From positions 1,798,001 through 1,862,000 of the forward strand of contig NZ_JABXYU010000001.1 in NCBI RefSeq assembly GCF_013394795.1: DNA of 64,000 nucleotides. The letters are read 5' to 3'. Under the pieces are notes generated by a model. The model ran no database searches and was not told where the DNA came from. It saw only the letters and a program-made list of their open reading frames with translations. The translations under genes were made by a program, and so were the position numbers. The stretch's first letter is position 1; each line of letters starts with the position of its first letter. This document shows positions 42,588 through 53,466 of the stretch, piece by piece. The stretch comes from Leptotrichia sp. oral taxon 223 (lineage in GTDB: Bacteria > Fusobacteriota > Fusobacteriia > Fusobacteriales > Leptotrichiaceae).

Positions 42588-45500
42588 ATGAGCAACAATT
42601 TAAGACAAGCAAAAAAAGATTTGAAAGCCTTTGCAAAAAGGGCAAAAAATGTAAAGTATACGGAATCACTGCTGTTTTCATATTTAATAACAGGGATGGT
42701 AACGTTTTCAATTGGTTTGAACACATCTTCAAATGTACTTTATGAGCGTATGAACAAAGAGCTGGTAATGTCAGCTGACAAGACACGTACTGCGATTAAG
42801 AAAAGGAAAAAAGCGAATGAGGAAACAATAGAAGATTTAAATTTAGAATTGATTCAACTGATGGAACAAGGGGATCAGGTTGTAAAATCAAAATGGGCTT
42901 CGTGGCAATTTGGGGCAAATACTTTTATGTCAAGCAGCAATGGAGCTTATAAAGGCAGAGGGGATAAAGCTGAAAAATATCCGTTTAATGGAATTTTTAC
43001 CCGTGGAAACTGGGCAGATAATGGAATTTTGTCAACTAGACGTAGAGGATTTGGAAGTTCGCCGTTAAATTTTTCAAATGTTGATTCAAGAACTTATGGG
43101 CTGGCTTCCTTGCTTCATGTTCAGGAGCCGGAAGTAGAAATTCAAATAATGGCAAACGTGCGTCCAAAATCTGTTACAAAGGAAGAAATCTCAATCAATC
43201 CGCAAATTGATATGCCAAGAGAAGTGGTGCGTCCTGCGATTAATTTGAGTGTGACTACACCGATAACAGCACCAAGTATAAAATTTCCAAATGTTAAGCC
43301 GATTAATATTGATATAAAAAACCCAACTGCCCCAAGTGAACCAACGGTAATTGGAGCGCCAAATATAAATATTACATTGGGAGAACCAACTGTTAAATTA
43401 AAAATTAATTCACCAGCAACACCAAATATTAATATTAGTGTAACTCCGCCAGATATTAAACCGTTAACGATTGTTAAGCCAAATGAAGTCGAATTACCAA
43501 CAATAAATGCTCCTGTGATATCACCGATTAAGTTTTCTATTGATCCTACAGGAAATGCAAGGTATAAAGATGGCGGATGGAAAGATTGGGCTACTGGAGG
43601 TAAAACTACACATGATATTACCAACTTAGCAAATAGAGATTATATAACATTAAGTTCAGGGCATATTACTGGTGCAGATGTAGATAAAAAATATACTTTT
43701 AATGTGACAGTTGATAATAATAGAGCTTTTGTCTTAGATGAAGCTAATGGAGGACAGGTATTTACGAATAAAGCAACTATAAACCTTAAAGGAAGTCAAA
43801 ATGTTGCTATTGATATTCAAGGTACACATGGAAATGGAAAAACCCTTCAAGCAATTAATGAAGGTAAAATTATAGGTATGAAAACAACGGGTAATACAAT
43901 AAATCAAGTTGCTTTTGGATTTAATAACCCAGATGCTTCGGATAATAAAACTTTAACTGAAATGATAAATAGAGGGGAAATTACATTAAATGCAGATAAA
44001 AGTGCAGCTTTTCAATTGAAACCCGAAGATCCACGTAACTGGAATCCAAATAACTGGAATGCAGCACCTACAAAAATTGATTATAAAAAAGAAGATCCTA
44101 GACGTGGAAAAGTTGCTATGAAAGCGATTAATGAAAAGACAATAAATATAGAAGGTAATGATAGTTTTGGGATTACAACAGTATATAATGAAGGACTTCC
44201 AAAAGATTTTTTTAATAACAAAAGTATATACAAAAATTTGAATTCAGAAATAGAACTTACTGATCAAATGAATGGGACAGCTCTTACAGCACGTGTCAGA
44301 CCGGGTGGGGAATTTGGGAATACTACTGTTTCTGGATTTGAAAGTGGAGTTTATAATAAGAGTACAGGTGAGATAAACATAAATGGAAAAAACAGTATTG
44401 CTATTGGATTGCTACATGATATTCAAGAAGCTAAAATTGATGGAGTAATAAATATAAATTCAAACAAAGGAGTAGGAGTATTTACTGGTGTTCCTGTCGG
44501 GCTTCCAACATTATCTACGCCTAATTTTGTTGAATTGAAAGGGAAAATAAATATAAACGATACGGCTGTAAACGCTGTAGGAGCCTATGTTGGAGAGACT
44601 TCGGTTGAATTAAATGGTGGGAAAGTAAATGGTAATAATGAGACAACTCGTAATTATTTAAGATCAGGAGATATAAAAGCCGAATCTACTTCTATTATTA
44701 CAGTTAAAGGTACAACTAATTATGGATTTGTTGTTAACAACTTCTCTAATTATTCTAATTTTTCTGGTGCATTGGACGATATGCAACAAGGTACAGATAA
44801 ATCAAAATATGGTAGAGGTGTAAATGAAGGGAAAATTAATGTAGAGGGAGTGAGATCTGTAGGCTTTGCATTGATAAAAGGAGGGATATCTTCAAATAGT
44901 GGTACAATCAATGTAAAAGCAGATTCCACAAATTCTGTTGGATTTTATGGGGAACAGGATGAATTTGCAAATTCAGGAACTATTGAAGTGACAGCAGCAA
45001 AAGATACAGGAAACACAGCTGTTGCGTTAAATGGTAAGACAAATAAAATTACATTTAATAATACTGGTAAGATATATGTAAATGCTAATCAAAATTCAAA
45101 TACGAATTTAATAGGTAACACAAATACAGGAATCTATGCGGAAGGTAAATATGAGTTTAATCATAGTGGTACAAATGCTAATATAATAGTTGGAAAAAAT
45201 GCTACAGGATTTTATGTGAAAAGTGCTACAGGGAAGGTAAATATTAATGCTCCAATCACATTAGAAGAAAGTGGAACTGGAGCAGATGCTGGAACTACAA
45301 TTGGATTTTATTCAGATGGAGATGCAGAAGTTAATTTTGGAACAAATTCATTATTAACAATTGGAAAAGGAGCAGTTGGACTTTATTCATCAGATTCAGG
45401 AAAATTTAATAACACATTTAGAATAAAAGCTGGAGAAAAATTAGATGTATCACTTGGTGAAAATTCAACATTTGGATTTTTAAGTGGAAATTCTACAAGT

Positions 45501-48500
45501 CCTTCATTGAAAAAATATTTAAATAATGGTTCAACAGATAAAATAAATATAACAAATTTTGGTGCAGGTGCAACTATCTTTTTTGCAGCAACTCAAGGAA
45601 AAGCATTTTTAGATGGAGATTACACTATTACTAATGGTGGAAATGCTTCTACTTCAGTTTTATCAGCTAACAATGGTTCAACAGTTGGAATTGACAGTGG
45701 TGTGAAATTAGTTACAAATACTCAAGTTGGATTGGTTGCGACAAAAGGAGAAAATACAACGGATACAGCTTCTACAGCTGAAAATGCAGGAACTTTGGAA
45801 TCTTCAAGAGCTTCTGGAGTAGGTATTTATGCTAATGCAAGTAATGGTAAAAATGAAGCTACTGGTAAAATAATAATGAAAGATGCTAGTTCTGTTGGTA
45901 TATTAGGGTTAGCAGATTCTGAATTAACAAATGCATCAGGTGGTGAAATTACGGTTGAAAAAGGTTCATCAGCTGGAATATACGCTGAAAATAGTAATGT
46001 AACAAATAGTGGAACAATAACTACAGAGGATGAAAAATCAGCTGGAATATTTTCAAAATCTACCTCGACTTCTGACAAGACTGTTAAAAATTTAGGAGAT
46101 ATTAAAATTACTGGTGCTGCAGGAAAAGAAGAAAGTGCTGGAATTTATGCGGAGTTAAAAAATACTGCAACTGGTAAATTAAAGGTAACAAATGATACAA
46201 CTGGAAAAATTGAAGTTGAAACAGCAAAATCAGTAGGGATCTACGGGAAGAATGAAACAACTTCTAAAGAAAATCTTGAAGTAACTAACAAAAATAAAAT
46301 TACAATGAAAAAGGATTCCTCAGTGGGTATTTTAGCTGAAACAGCGAAAGTAACAAATGAATCTACTGGAAATATTAAAATAGAAGGAAAAGGATCTGTA
46401 GGAATATTTGGTAAAACTGATTCTGAAATTGAAAATAACGGAGATATTTTAGCTACAAATACCGATGTTGAGAGTTTAACTCCACCACTTAGTACTGCTT
46501 CAGCTTCAGTAGGAATATTGTCAGATGGCGGAAAAGCAACTAATAAAAAGACTATAAAAATGTCAGGTGGAAGTTCAGCTGGAATGATGGGAATAAATGA
46601 TGCTGAAATAATAAACGATGCAGCTGGAACGATTACAATGGAAAAAACAGGTTCAGCAGGAATTTACACGCAAAATAGTAATGTTAAGAATAATGGTCAG
46701 ATTAGTTTAAAAGAAGATAAATCTGCTGGAATTTATGCACAGAATACTTCTGCAAACAACTATACCCTTTCTAATTCAGGAACTATTACTGCTGAAAAAG
46801 ATAGCAGCATTGGAATGTATGCGAATGTTGTTAAAGATAAAAATACACCAGCTGTTATACCAGGAATAACTACAATGAATAACAGCGGAACTATTGATTT
46901 AAAAGATGAATCTTCAGTAGGAATGTATATAAAAAATGAGTTAGATGATAGAACAAAAGCTGTAATGAATAATAAAGATACAGGAACAATCAATGTAGAA
47001 AAGTCTAAATCAGTAGGAATAATGGCAGACACAGCAACTGTTCAAAATGACGGGACAATTAATTTAGAAAAAGAAGAATCAGCAGGAATTTATGCAATTG
47101 ATAATTCTTATGTTACTAACAATGCAGATATTATTGCAAAAGATAAGAAGTCAGCAGGAATTTATATAAGTGACAGTGATGTTGTAAATAATGCAAATAA
47201 GACACTTACTGTAAATAAAAGTGAATCAGCAGGAATTTATGGTAAATTTAAGAATGATAAAGATCATACAATTACAAATTATGGAACAATTACTTTAGCA
47301 ACAAGCAGTTCTGAAAAAGGAAGTGCAGGGATTTATGGTGAATTAGAATCTAAAGCGACAAAAACACTTGTTATTACAAATTCAGCTGGTTCAGCGGTAA
47401 ATGTCGGTATGAAAGAATCAGTTGGAATATATGCTAAAAATTCTTCATCAAATGGAAAAGAAAATTTGACAGTTGATAATAGTGGAACAATTGCAACTTC
47501 AAAGGAAAAATCAGTTGGAATCTTTGGTGAAAAAGCTATTGTTACAAATAATAAGACTATAGAAGTAAATGGACAAGAATCTATTGGGATTTTTGGAAAA
47601 TCAGGATCAGAAATAAAAAATGCTTCAACTGATGAAGGAATTAAAGTTGTTGGTAAAAATTCAACAGGAATGTATGCTACAGATTTAGGAACAACTGGAG
47701 AAAATACAGGGAAAATTACTTTATCTGGAGAAAATACAACAGGAATGGGTGCGGCGGATAGTGCATCTATAACTAATAAAAATGAAATTTCTGGAACAGT
47801 TAAAAATGTGATTGGAATGTATGGTAAAGGTAGTGGAACAAATGTTACAAATATGAAAAATATAAATTTATCAAAAGAAAATTCCACTGGAATATTTACA
47901 AAAGATGATGCTGTAGCAAAAAATGAAATAGGTGCAAATATTAATTTAGAAGGAAAAAATTCAGTTGGTATTTTTGGACTTGCAAGTGCCGTAGGTAAAA
48001 AAATAGATTTAACAAATAAAGGAATTGTAACTTTAAAAGGTGAAGGATCTACAGGAATTTTTGCTAGTAACGTTGAAAATCCTGTTGGAAGTGGTATTTA
48101 TACAGGAGCACTTACTGATTCTTCCATAAAAAATACAGGAACTATAACTTTAGATGCTAAAAAAACAGTAGGTATTTATACGCCAAAATCAAATATTTCT
48201 AAGGTAGGAAATATAATTATGACAAATAATGCTGATTCGTCAGTTGGTGTTTATCTTACACAGGATGCAAAAGCTGATGGAACAAGCTCCGTGATTGATT
48301 TAAACAGCGATTCACAAAATCAAGTTGCTTATTATATTAAAGGTAATGGAACTATATTAAATTCTATTGGAAATATTAAAGGATATGGTGTTGGAGTTTA
48401 CTTAGATGGAACGAATAGTACAGGGACAGCTTTAGCAACACCAGCACAGTTAAACGCACCAGCACTTGATTTTGTAAGTGGAAGTTCAACGCAAGGAAAA

Positions 48501-51500
48501 GGAATAATCGGATTACTATTAAAAGGAAATACTGATATTTCAGCTTATAACCAAGGTATAAAAGTCGGAGATTCTGTAATAGGCGGATTAAAAGATTTTT
48601 ATGCAATAGGAATTTATACTGATGGACAGGGGACTTCTGGAACACCAAAAGCAATATCAACTGCTATTACAACAGGATCAAATGGGGTTGGATTATTTGC
48701 TGAAAATAGTAGCCATATAAAATATACAGGAACTATGAACATTGGAGCTAATGGGACTGCTGGAACTGGTATTTATGTTGGAAATGGTGGTGATGGAACT
48801 AAAGCTTCAAATGTAACGATTGATAATGGTGCGGATATTAAGTTAAATGGAGCAAATGGAGTTGGAGCAATAGTTACTAGTAAAGCGACAGTTAATTTTG
48901 AAAGTGGCGCAAAAATTGAATTTGGTGGCGATGGAGTAGGTATTTTTGCCCAAAAGGGAGGACACATTGTTGATAATGGTGGAACATTAGTTACTAATGG
49001 ACACGCTGTAGAAAGAACACGGGTTACTGAAGGAAGCTCCATAACTTCAAAAAATTTAACAGTAGCACTTGGAAATGCCTTAGATACTGGAAATATACTT
49101 TCTCACGTTATAAATGGGGAAGCTATTATACAAACAGGAGTTACAGTTGAAGCAAAACCGTCAACTAAGAATATTATTGGACTTATGGCAGACGGTAATA
49201 GCAATCCTTCATTAACTTGGGCTGGAACTGCCGGATATGATGCTGAAAATAAAGGAAAATTGGACTTGTCAAATGCCGAAACAAGTACAGCGATGTATCT
49301 TGAATCATCAAGAGGACTTAATTCAAAAGATATTCTTGTAGGAAATAAATCAACTGGAATTTATGGAATCTATAAAGATTCGACACCAGTTTATAGTGGT
49401 GCACCAGCAGGAACTGTAAATAAAGGTACAATTACAACAACAGCAACTTCTAAAATAACAATCGGAGACGAATCTTCTGCTATTTACTCAATTGGATTTG
49501 ATAAAGTTGAAAATAATGGAAGTATAACTGGTGGAGATAAATCAGTTGGAATTTATGCTAAAAATACGTCTGTTAGCAGCAAACTAATCGATGTTGAAAA
49601 TACAGGAAATATCACTTTAGGAAAAGGTGCAGCAGGAATTTATATTGCGCCGGAAACTGCAAATGCTTCAAATGCTACAGTTGTAAATAGTGGAAATATT
49701 ACGGTTGGAGATTCTACATTCAATTCTGGTGGTAGTGTTGAATCTACTTCAGTTGGAATCTTTGTAAAAAATAAAACCAATTTGACTACTACTGGAGATA
49801 TAACAGTTGGAAATAAAGGTTTTGCATTGTATGGAAATGATTCGACATTGACTGTAAATGGTGGAAATTATAACTTTGCAAATAATGGAAGTCTGGCATA
49901 CTTGGAAAATAATGCAGTGTTAAATTATAATAATGCTGGAACACTGACAACTTCTTCTGAGCCAATGTTATACCTTATTAACAGTAAGGCACAAATGAGT
50001 AATAATGATATTGTTGTATCTTCAAAAGGAACTGGAATTTATATGGCTGGAACATCTACTTTCGGCGGATGGAACAATATGACTCTAAATAACGGTTCTA
50101 CTGGAATTTATATGGATAATTCAAATGCTGCAATAGATGGTAAGAAAATAACAGGTGTATCTAATAAGGCAAAAGGAATTGTTTCAATAAATTCAAATGT
50201 TACAAACAAAGTTGATATGAAATTCTCTAATGATGATTCGGTTGGAATTTTCTCACAAAATAAATCAGGTACGGCAAAGACGATTGTAAATAGCGGAAAT
50301 ATTGATATTACTGGAAAACGTTCGATTGCAGCGTATCTGGAAGGAACATCGGATCAGACATTTGAAAACAGCGGAACAATAAATGTGGATAGAACTGCAA
50401 CTTCTGTTAAAAATGATTCTACTGTCGGAATTTATGCACAAAATGGATCAGTAATTAATATCAAAAACAGTGGAACAATAAATGTTGGAGAGGCTTCATT
50501 TGGAGTTTATTCACTTAGTGAAAATGGAAATGTGGAAACTACAGGAAGTTCTGTAATTAATGTTGCAGACAAGGCTATCGGTGTGTATAAAAAAGGTGGA
50601 AATGTTAATTTGGGCGGAACAGTCAATGTTGCAAATCATGTGGCGACAGCTGCCAATAGTGAGCCTGTGGGAGTTTATGGAACAAGTGGAGTTACAATTA
50701 ATGACACGACATCAAACTTTACTGTTGGAGATAAATCTTACGGTGTAATTTTGGCAAATCCAGGAATGAATAAAATAAATGTTTATTCAAATTCAGCTTC
50801 ATCAAATGTAACTTTAGGAAAAGAAGCAACATTCATTTATACAGAAGGAGCCTCAAAAGTTATAAATAATGCAACAATTACATCTGGAATAAATGGAAAA
50901 ATTATTGCAATCTATGGAAAAGATGGAGCAAATATTGTAAATAACGGAACAATTGATTTGTCGCAAGGAACCGGAAATCAGGGAATTTTTGTAACAGGGG
51001 CGTCTAATGCTGTAAATAGAGGAATAATAAAAGTTGGAAAAACTGATAAATCTGATCCAAATAACATTGTTTATGGAATCGGAATGGCAGCTGTAGGCGG
51101 AGCAAGCATTTCAAATGAAAGGGATATTTATGTTTCAGGACATTTAAGCATTGGAATGTATGGAGATGACAGGGGAACAACATTGAGAAACTCTGGAAAT
51201 ATATATTTGGATGCTTCAAAAGCAACAGCTTCTGATAAAATTCAGACAATGATGGGAGTATTTGTAAATAATGGAGCAAAATTTGTAAACAGGGGAAATA
51301 TTACTACAACAGGTTCTTATCACGGAAATAGCAATGTTCAGGGACTCGTGGGAGTTGCCGTATTAAATGGAAGTACGCTTGAAAATTACGGAAAGATAAA
51401 TATTGATGCGGACAGCAGTTATGGTGTACTGATAAAAGGGACTGCAACTAATAAATCTATAATTAAAAATTATGGAGAAATTAACATAAATGGTTCCAAA

Positions 51501-53213
51501 TCTTATGGAGTAAGATATGACGGAAATTCTCAAGGAACAGCTGGAGATTTACCAATAGCAGCTAATGCAACTCCTGGAAATGTGTTACCAGCATTGAACT
51601 CTGGAGCTGGAAGCATTACCTCTGGAAATGGAGCAAAAGATTATTATGCACCAACAGATCCAAGTAAAACTGTCGGTGGAGTAGGAATTGTTCAATTGCC
51701 AAATGGGCGGCTTGCAATTCAGAGAAATGGTGTAACATTGAATGATAGCCAAGTTCAAACACTAGATTATACTACTCCTCAAACAAACTATGCTTTCTCA
51801 AACTTTGGAGTGTATGTGGATACATTGGGAAGAACACGTCCAATTAACATAAATGGAGCAAATTCTCTTGGAATTAATAGTGATTTATTAATCGGAACAG
51901 AATTTTCAGTACTTACAAATTCTAAAAATGTAATTATTGGTAAAAAAATACTGCAGCCGTTCTTAAATCAGATAAATGCTGGAATATTTAACTTTACTCC
52001 GTATTCAGCTTCATTAACTTGGATAGCAACACCTGAAGTGGATCCAGCTACACAGCAAATTTCACGTGTACTTATGACAAAAATCCCTTATACAGCCTTT
52101 GTAGATAGAAAAACAAATGAATATAACTTTACTGATGGGCTGGAACAGAGATATGATGTCAACAGCCTGGATTCGAGGGAAAAAGAATTATTTAATAAAT
52201 TAAATACAATCGGAAATAGCGAAGAAGCATTATTGGCTCAAGCAATTGACGAAATGATGGGACACCAGTATGGGAATGTACAGCAAAGAATCTTTGAAAC
52301 AGGTAATTTATTAAATAAAGAATTTGGATACTTAAGAAATGAATGGGATACAAAATCAAAAAATTCAAATAAAATAAAAGCATTTGGAATGAAAGGCGAA
52401 TATAAGACAGATACAGCTGGAATCATTGATTATAAAAATAAAGCCTACGGATTTGCATATTTGAATGAAAATGAAACTGTTAAACTTGGAGAATCGACAG
52501 GATGGTATGCAGGAGCAGTAAGAAATAAATTTGACTTTAGTGATATAGGTGGTTCAAAAGAAGAGCAGAATATCGTAAAAGCAGGTGTATTTAAGTCAAT
52601 GCCGCTTGGAAAAGATCATAATAACAACTTGAACTGGACTGTTTCAGCGGAAGGATTTGTAGGAACTGGTGAAATGAAGAGAAAATTCCTTGTTGTTGAT
52701 GATATATTTGAAGCAAAATCTGAATACCGTTCATATGGATTTGGATTAAAAAATGAACTTAGAAAAAATATCAGAACGAGTGAAAGAACAAGTATTTCAC
52801 CATATGGAAGCCTAAAATTTGAATATGGAAAATTTGATGGAATAAAAGAAAATACTGGGCAAATGCGTCTGGAAGTAAAAGCAAATGACTATTATTCAAT
52901 AAAACCTGAAGTTGGAATAGAATTCAAATATCAGCAGCCAATGGCAGTAAGAACAACTTTTGTTGCTAAATTGGGACTTGCTTATGAAAATGAATTAGGA
53001 AAAGTTGGAGATGTAAACAATCAGGGAAGAGTTCGTTATACAACAGCTGGATGGTTTGACATAAGAGGTGAAAAGGATGACAGACGTGGAAATGGAAAAG
53101 TTGACTTGAACCTTGGAATTGAAAACACAAGATTCGGTGTAACGGTAAACGCAGGTTATGATACAAAAGGTGAAAATGTAAGAGGTGGAATCGGATTTAG
53201 GGCAATTTACTAA
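42588..53213 (+). CDS. Giant type V autotransporter (3541 residues)
   Basis: Start ATG 42588 follows AAAGGAG. Order: a 30-residue charged extension (LRQAKKDLKAFAKRAKNVKY) and hydrophobic signal core, an atypically long signal; a conserved helical segment LELIQLMEQGDQVVKSKWAS and YKGRGDKAEKYPFNG; a Pro/Ile/Asn-rich spacer (residues about 195-320) built on P-x-I-N-I units; a passenger of very many short repeats of the type NSGTI-x-V-(E/K)-x-x-S-(V/A)-GIYA, expected to form a long beta-helix on the cell surface; and a C-terminal beta-barrel from about residue 3260, ending GGIGFRAIY with a terminal aromatic residue. Adhesin-type by layout; ligand unknown. A second gene with the same N-terminal plan starts at 61366. 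Confidence 0.95.
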   Translation: MSNNLRQAKKDLKAFAKRAKNVKYTESLLFSYLITGMVTFSIGLNTSSNVLYERMNKELVMSADKTRTAIKKRKKANEETIEDLNLELIQLMEQGDQVVKSKWASWQFGANTFMSSSNGAYKGRGDKAEKYPFNGIFTRGNWADNGILSTRRRGFGSSPLNFSNVDSRTYGLASLLHVQEPEVEIQIMANVRPKSVTKEEISINPQIDMPREVVRPAINLSVTTPITAPSIKFPNVKPINIDIKNPTAPSEPTVIGAPNINITLGEPTVKLKINSPATPNINISVTPPDIKPLTIVKPNEVELPTINAPVISPIKFSIDPTGNARYKDGGWKDWATGGKTTHDITNLANRDYITLSSGHITGADVDKKYTFNVTVDNNRAFVLDEANGGQVFTNKATINLKGSQNVAIDIQGTHGNGKTLQAINEGKIIGMKTTGNTINQVAFGFNNPDASDNKTLTEMINRGEITLNADKSAAFQLKPEDPRNWNPNNWNAAPTKIDYKKEDPRRGKVAMKAINEKTINIEGNDSFGITTVYNEGLPKDFFNNKSIYKNLNSEIELTDQMNGTALTARVRPGGEFGNTTVSGFESGVYNKSTGEININGKNSIAIGLLHDIQEAKIDGVININSNKGVGVFTGVPVGLPTLSTPNFVELKGKININDTAVNAVGAYVGETSVELNGGKVNGNNETTRNYLRSGDIKAESTSIITVKGTTNYGFVVNNFSNYSNFSGALDDMQQGTDKSKYGRGVNEGKINVEGVRSVGFALIKGGISSNSGTINVKADSTNSVGFYGEQDEFANSGTIEVTAAKDTGNTAVALNGKTNKITFNNTGKIYVNANQNSNTNLIGNTNTGIYAEGKYEFNHSGTNANIIVGKNATGFYVKSATGKVNINAPITLEESGTGADAGTTIGFYSDGDAEVNFGTNSLLTIGKGAVGLYSSDSGKFNNTFRIKAGEKLDVSLGENSTFGFLSGNSTSPSLKKYLNNGSTDKINITNFGAGATIFFAATQGKAFLDGDYTITNGGNASTSVLSANNGSTVGIDSGVKLVTNTQVGLVATKGENTTDTASTAENAGTLESSRASGVGIYANASNGKNEATGKIIMKDASSVGILGLADSELTNASGGEITVEKGSSAGIYAENSNVTNSGTITTEDEKSAGIFSKSTSTSDKTVKNLGDIKITGAAGKEESAGIYAELKNTATGKLKVTNDTTGKIEVETAKSVGIYGKNETTSKENLEVTNKNKITMKKDSSVGILAETAKVTNESTGNIKIEGKGSVGIFGKTDSEIENNGDILATNTDVESLTPPLSTASASVGILSDGGKATNKKTIKMSGGSSAGMMGINDAEIINDAAGTITMEKTGSAGIYTQNSNVKNNGQISLKEDKSAGIYAQNTSANNYTLSNSGTITAEKDSSIGMYANVVKDKNTPAVIPGITTMNNSGTIDLKDESSVGMYIKNELDDRTKAVMNNKDTGTINVEKSKSVGIMADTATVQNDGTINLEKEESAGIYAIDNSYVTNNADIIAKDKKSAGIYISDSDVVNNANKTLTVNKSESAGIYGKFKNDKDHTITNYGTITLATSSSEKGSAGIYGELESKATKTLVITNSAGSAVNVGMKESVGIYAKNSSSNGKENLTVDNSGTIATSKEKSVGIFGEKAIVTNNKTIEVNGQESIGIFGKSGSEIKNASTDEGIKVVGKNSTGMYATDLGTTGENTGKITLSGENTTGMGAADSASITNKNEISGTVKNVIGMYGKGSGTNVTNMKNINLSKENSTGIFTKDDAVAKNEIGANINLEGKNSVGIFGLASAVGKKIDLTNKGIVTLKGEGSTGIFASNVENPVGSGIYTGALTDSSIKNTGTITLDAKKTVGIYTPKSNISKVGNIIMTNNADSSVGVYLTQDAKADGTSSVIDLNSDSQNQVAYYIKGNGTILNSIGNIKGYGVGVYLDGTNSTGTALATPAQLNAPALDFVSGSSTQGKGIIGLLLKGNTDISAYNQGIKVGDSVIGGLKDFYAIGIYTDGQGTSGTPKAISTAITTGSNGVGLFAENSSHIKYTGTMNIGANGTAGTGIYVGNGGDGTKASNVTIDNGADIKLNGANGVGAIVTSKATVNFESGAKIEFGGDGVGIFAQKGGHIVDNGGTLVTNGHAVERTRVTEGSSITSKNLTVALGNALDTGNILSHVINGEAIIQTGVTVEAKPSTKNIIGLMADGNSNPSLTWAGTAGYDAENKGKLDLSNAETSTAMYLESSRGLNSKDILVGNKSTGIYGIYKDSTPVYSGAPAGTVNKGTITTTATSKITIGDESSAIYSIGFDKVENNGSITGGDKSVGIYAKNTSVSSKLIDVENTGNITLGKGAAGIYIAPETANASNATVVNSGNITVGDSTFNSGGSVESTSVGIFVKNKTNLTTTGDITVGNKGFALYGNDSTLTVNGGNYNFANNGSLAYLENNAVLNYNNAGTLTTSSEPMLYLINSKAQMSNNDIVVSSKGTGIYMAGTSTFGGWNNMTLNNGSTGIYMDNSNAAIDGKKITGVSNKAKGIVSINSNVTNKVDMKFSNDDSVGIFSQNKSGTAKTIVNSGNIDITGKRSIAAYLEGTSDQTFENSGTINVDRTATSVKNDSTVGIYAQNGSVINIKNSGTINVGEASFGVYSLSENGNVETTGSSVINVADKAIGVYKKGGNVNLGGTVNVANHVATAANSEPVGVYGTSGVTINDTTSNFTVGDKSYGVILANPGMNKINVYSNSASSNVTLGKEATFIYTEGASKVINNATITSGINGKIIAIYGKDGANIVNNGTIDLSQGTGNQGIFVTGASNAVNRGIIKVGKTDKSDPNNIVYGIGMAAVGGASISNERDIYVSGHLSIGMYGDDRGTTLRNSGNIYLDASKATASDKIQTMMGVFVNNGAKFVNRGNITTTGSYHGNSNVQGLVGVAVLNGSTLENYGKINIDADSSYGVLIKGTATNKSIIKNYGEININGSKSYGVRYDGNSQGTAGDLPIAANATPGNVLPALNSGAGSITSGNGAKDYYAPTDPSKTVGGVGIVQLPNGRLAIQRNGVTLNDSQVQTLDYTTPQTNYAFSNFGVYVDTLGRTRPININGANSLGINSDLLIGTEFSVLTNSKNVIIGKKILQPFLNQINAGIFNFTPYSASLTWIATPEVDPATQQISRVLMTKIPYTAFVDRKTNEYNFTDGLEQRYDVNSLDSREKELFNKLNTIGNSEEALLAQAIDEMMGHQYGNVQQRIFETGNLLNKEFGYLRNEWDTKSKNSNKIKAFGMKGEYKTDTAGIIDYKNKAYGFAYLNENETVKLGESTGWYAGAVRNKFDFSDIGGSKEEQNIVKAGVFKSMPLGKDHNNNLNWTVSAEGFVGTGEMKRKFLVVDDIFEAKSEYRSYGFGLKNELRKNIRTSERTSISPYGSLKFEYGKFDGIKENTGQMRLEVKANDYYSIKPEVGIEFKYQQPMAVRTTFVAKLGLAYENELGKVGDVNNQGRVRYTTAGWFDIRGEKDDRRGNGKVDLNLGIENTRFGVTVNAGYDTKGENVRGGIGFRAIY

Positions 53214-53277
53214 ATTTATCCTGTTTTAATCTTAATTATTGTTCATAGTTATAAAGAAAAAATATATTTATGTGAGG

Positions 53278-53318
53278 AAGAGTTATTTCAAAATAAATGA
53301 TGTAACTCTTTCTTTTTT
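53278..53318 (+). terminator. Autotransporter terminator
   Basis: Perfect 8-bp stem AAGAGTTA / TAACTCTT with a 17-nt loop and T-rich end. Confidence 0.8.
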
Positions 53319-53466
53319 ATATGATTTTTAAAAAAATATTAATGAAAAAAATTAAAAATGGTGTATAATATAATAGAAGTTTTTTTATAATAAATTTGAC
53401 AGATTGAATTATTAAAAAAATAAATAAAAATCATAAAATATTTTTTTAATAAGTGGAGGTATTTAG

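Noticed and set aside
43142-43624. Long minus-strand frame opposite the autotransporter
   Set aside because: It is the mirror of the repetitive Pro/Ile/Asn coding DNA, with no ribosome site; the plus-strand gene explains it. The same holds for 47333-47887 and others in this gene.
45700-51500. Repetitive DNA that could be mistaken for a CRISPR array or satellite
   Set aside because: The repeats are in frame, vary in length and encode the beta-helix passenger; there are no equal spacers and no cas genes.
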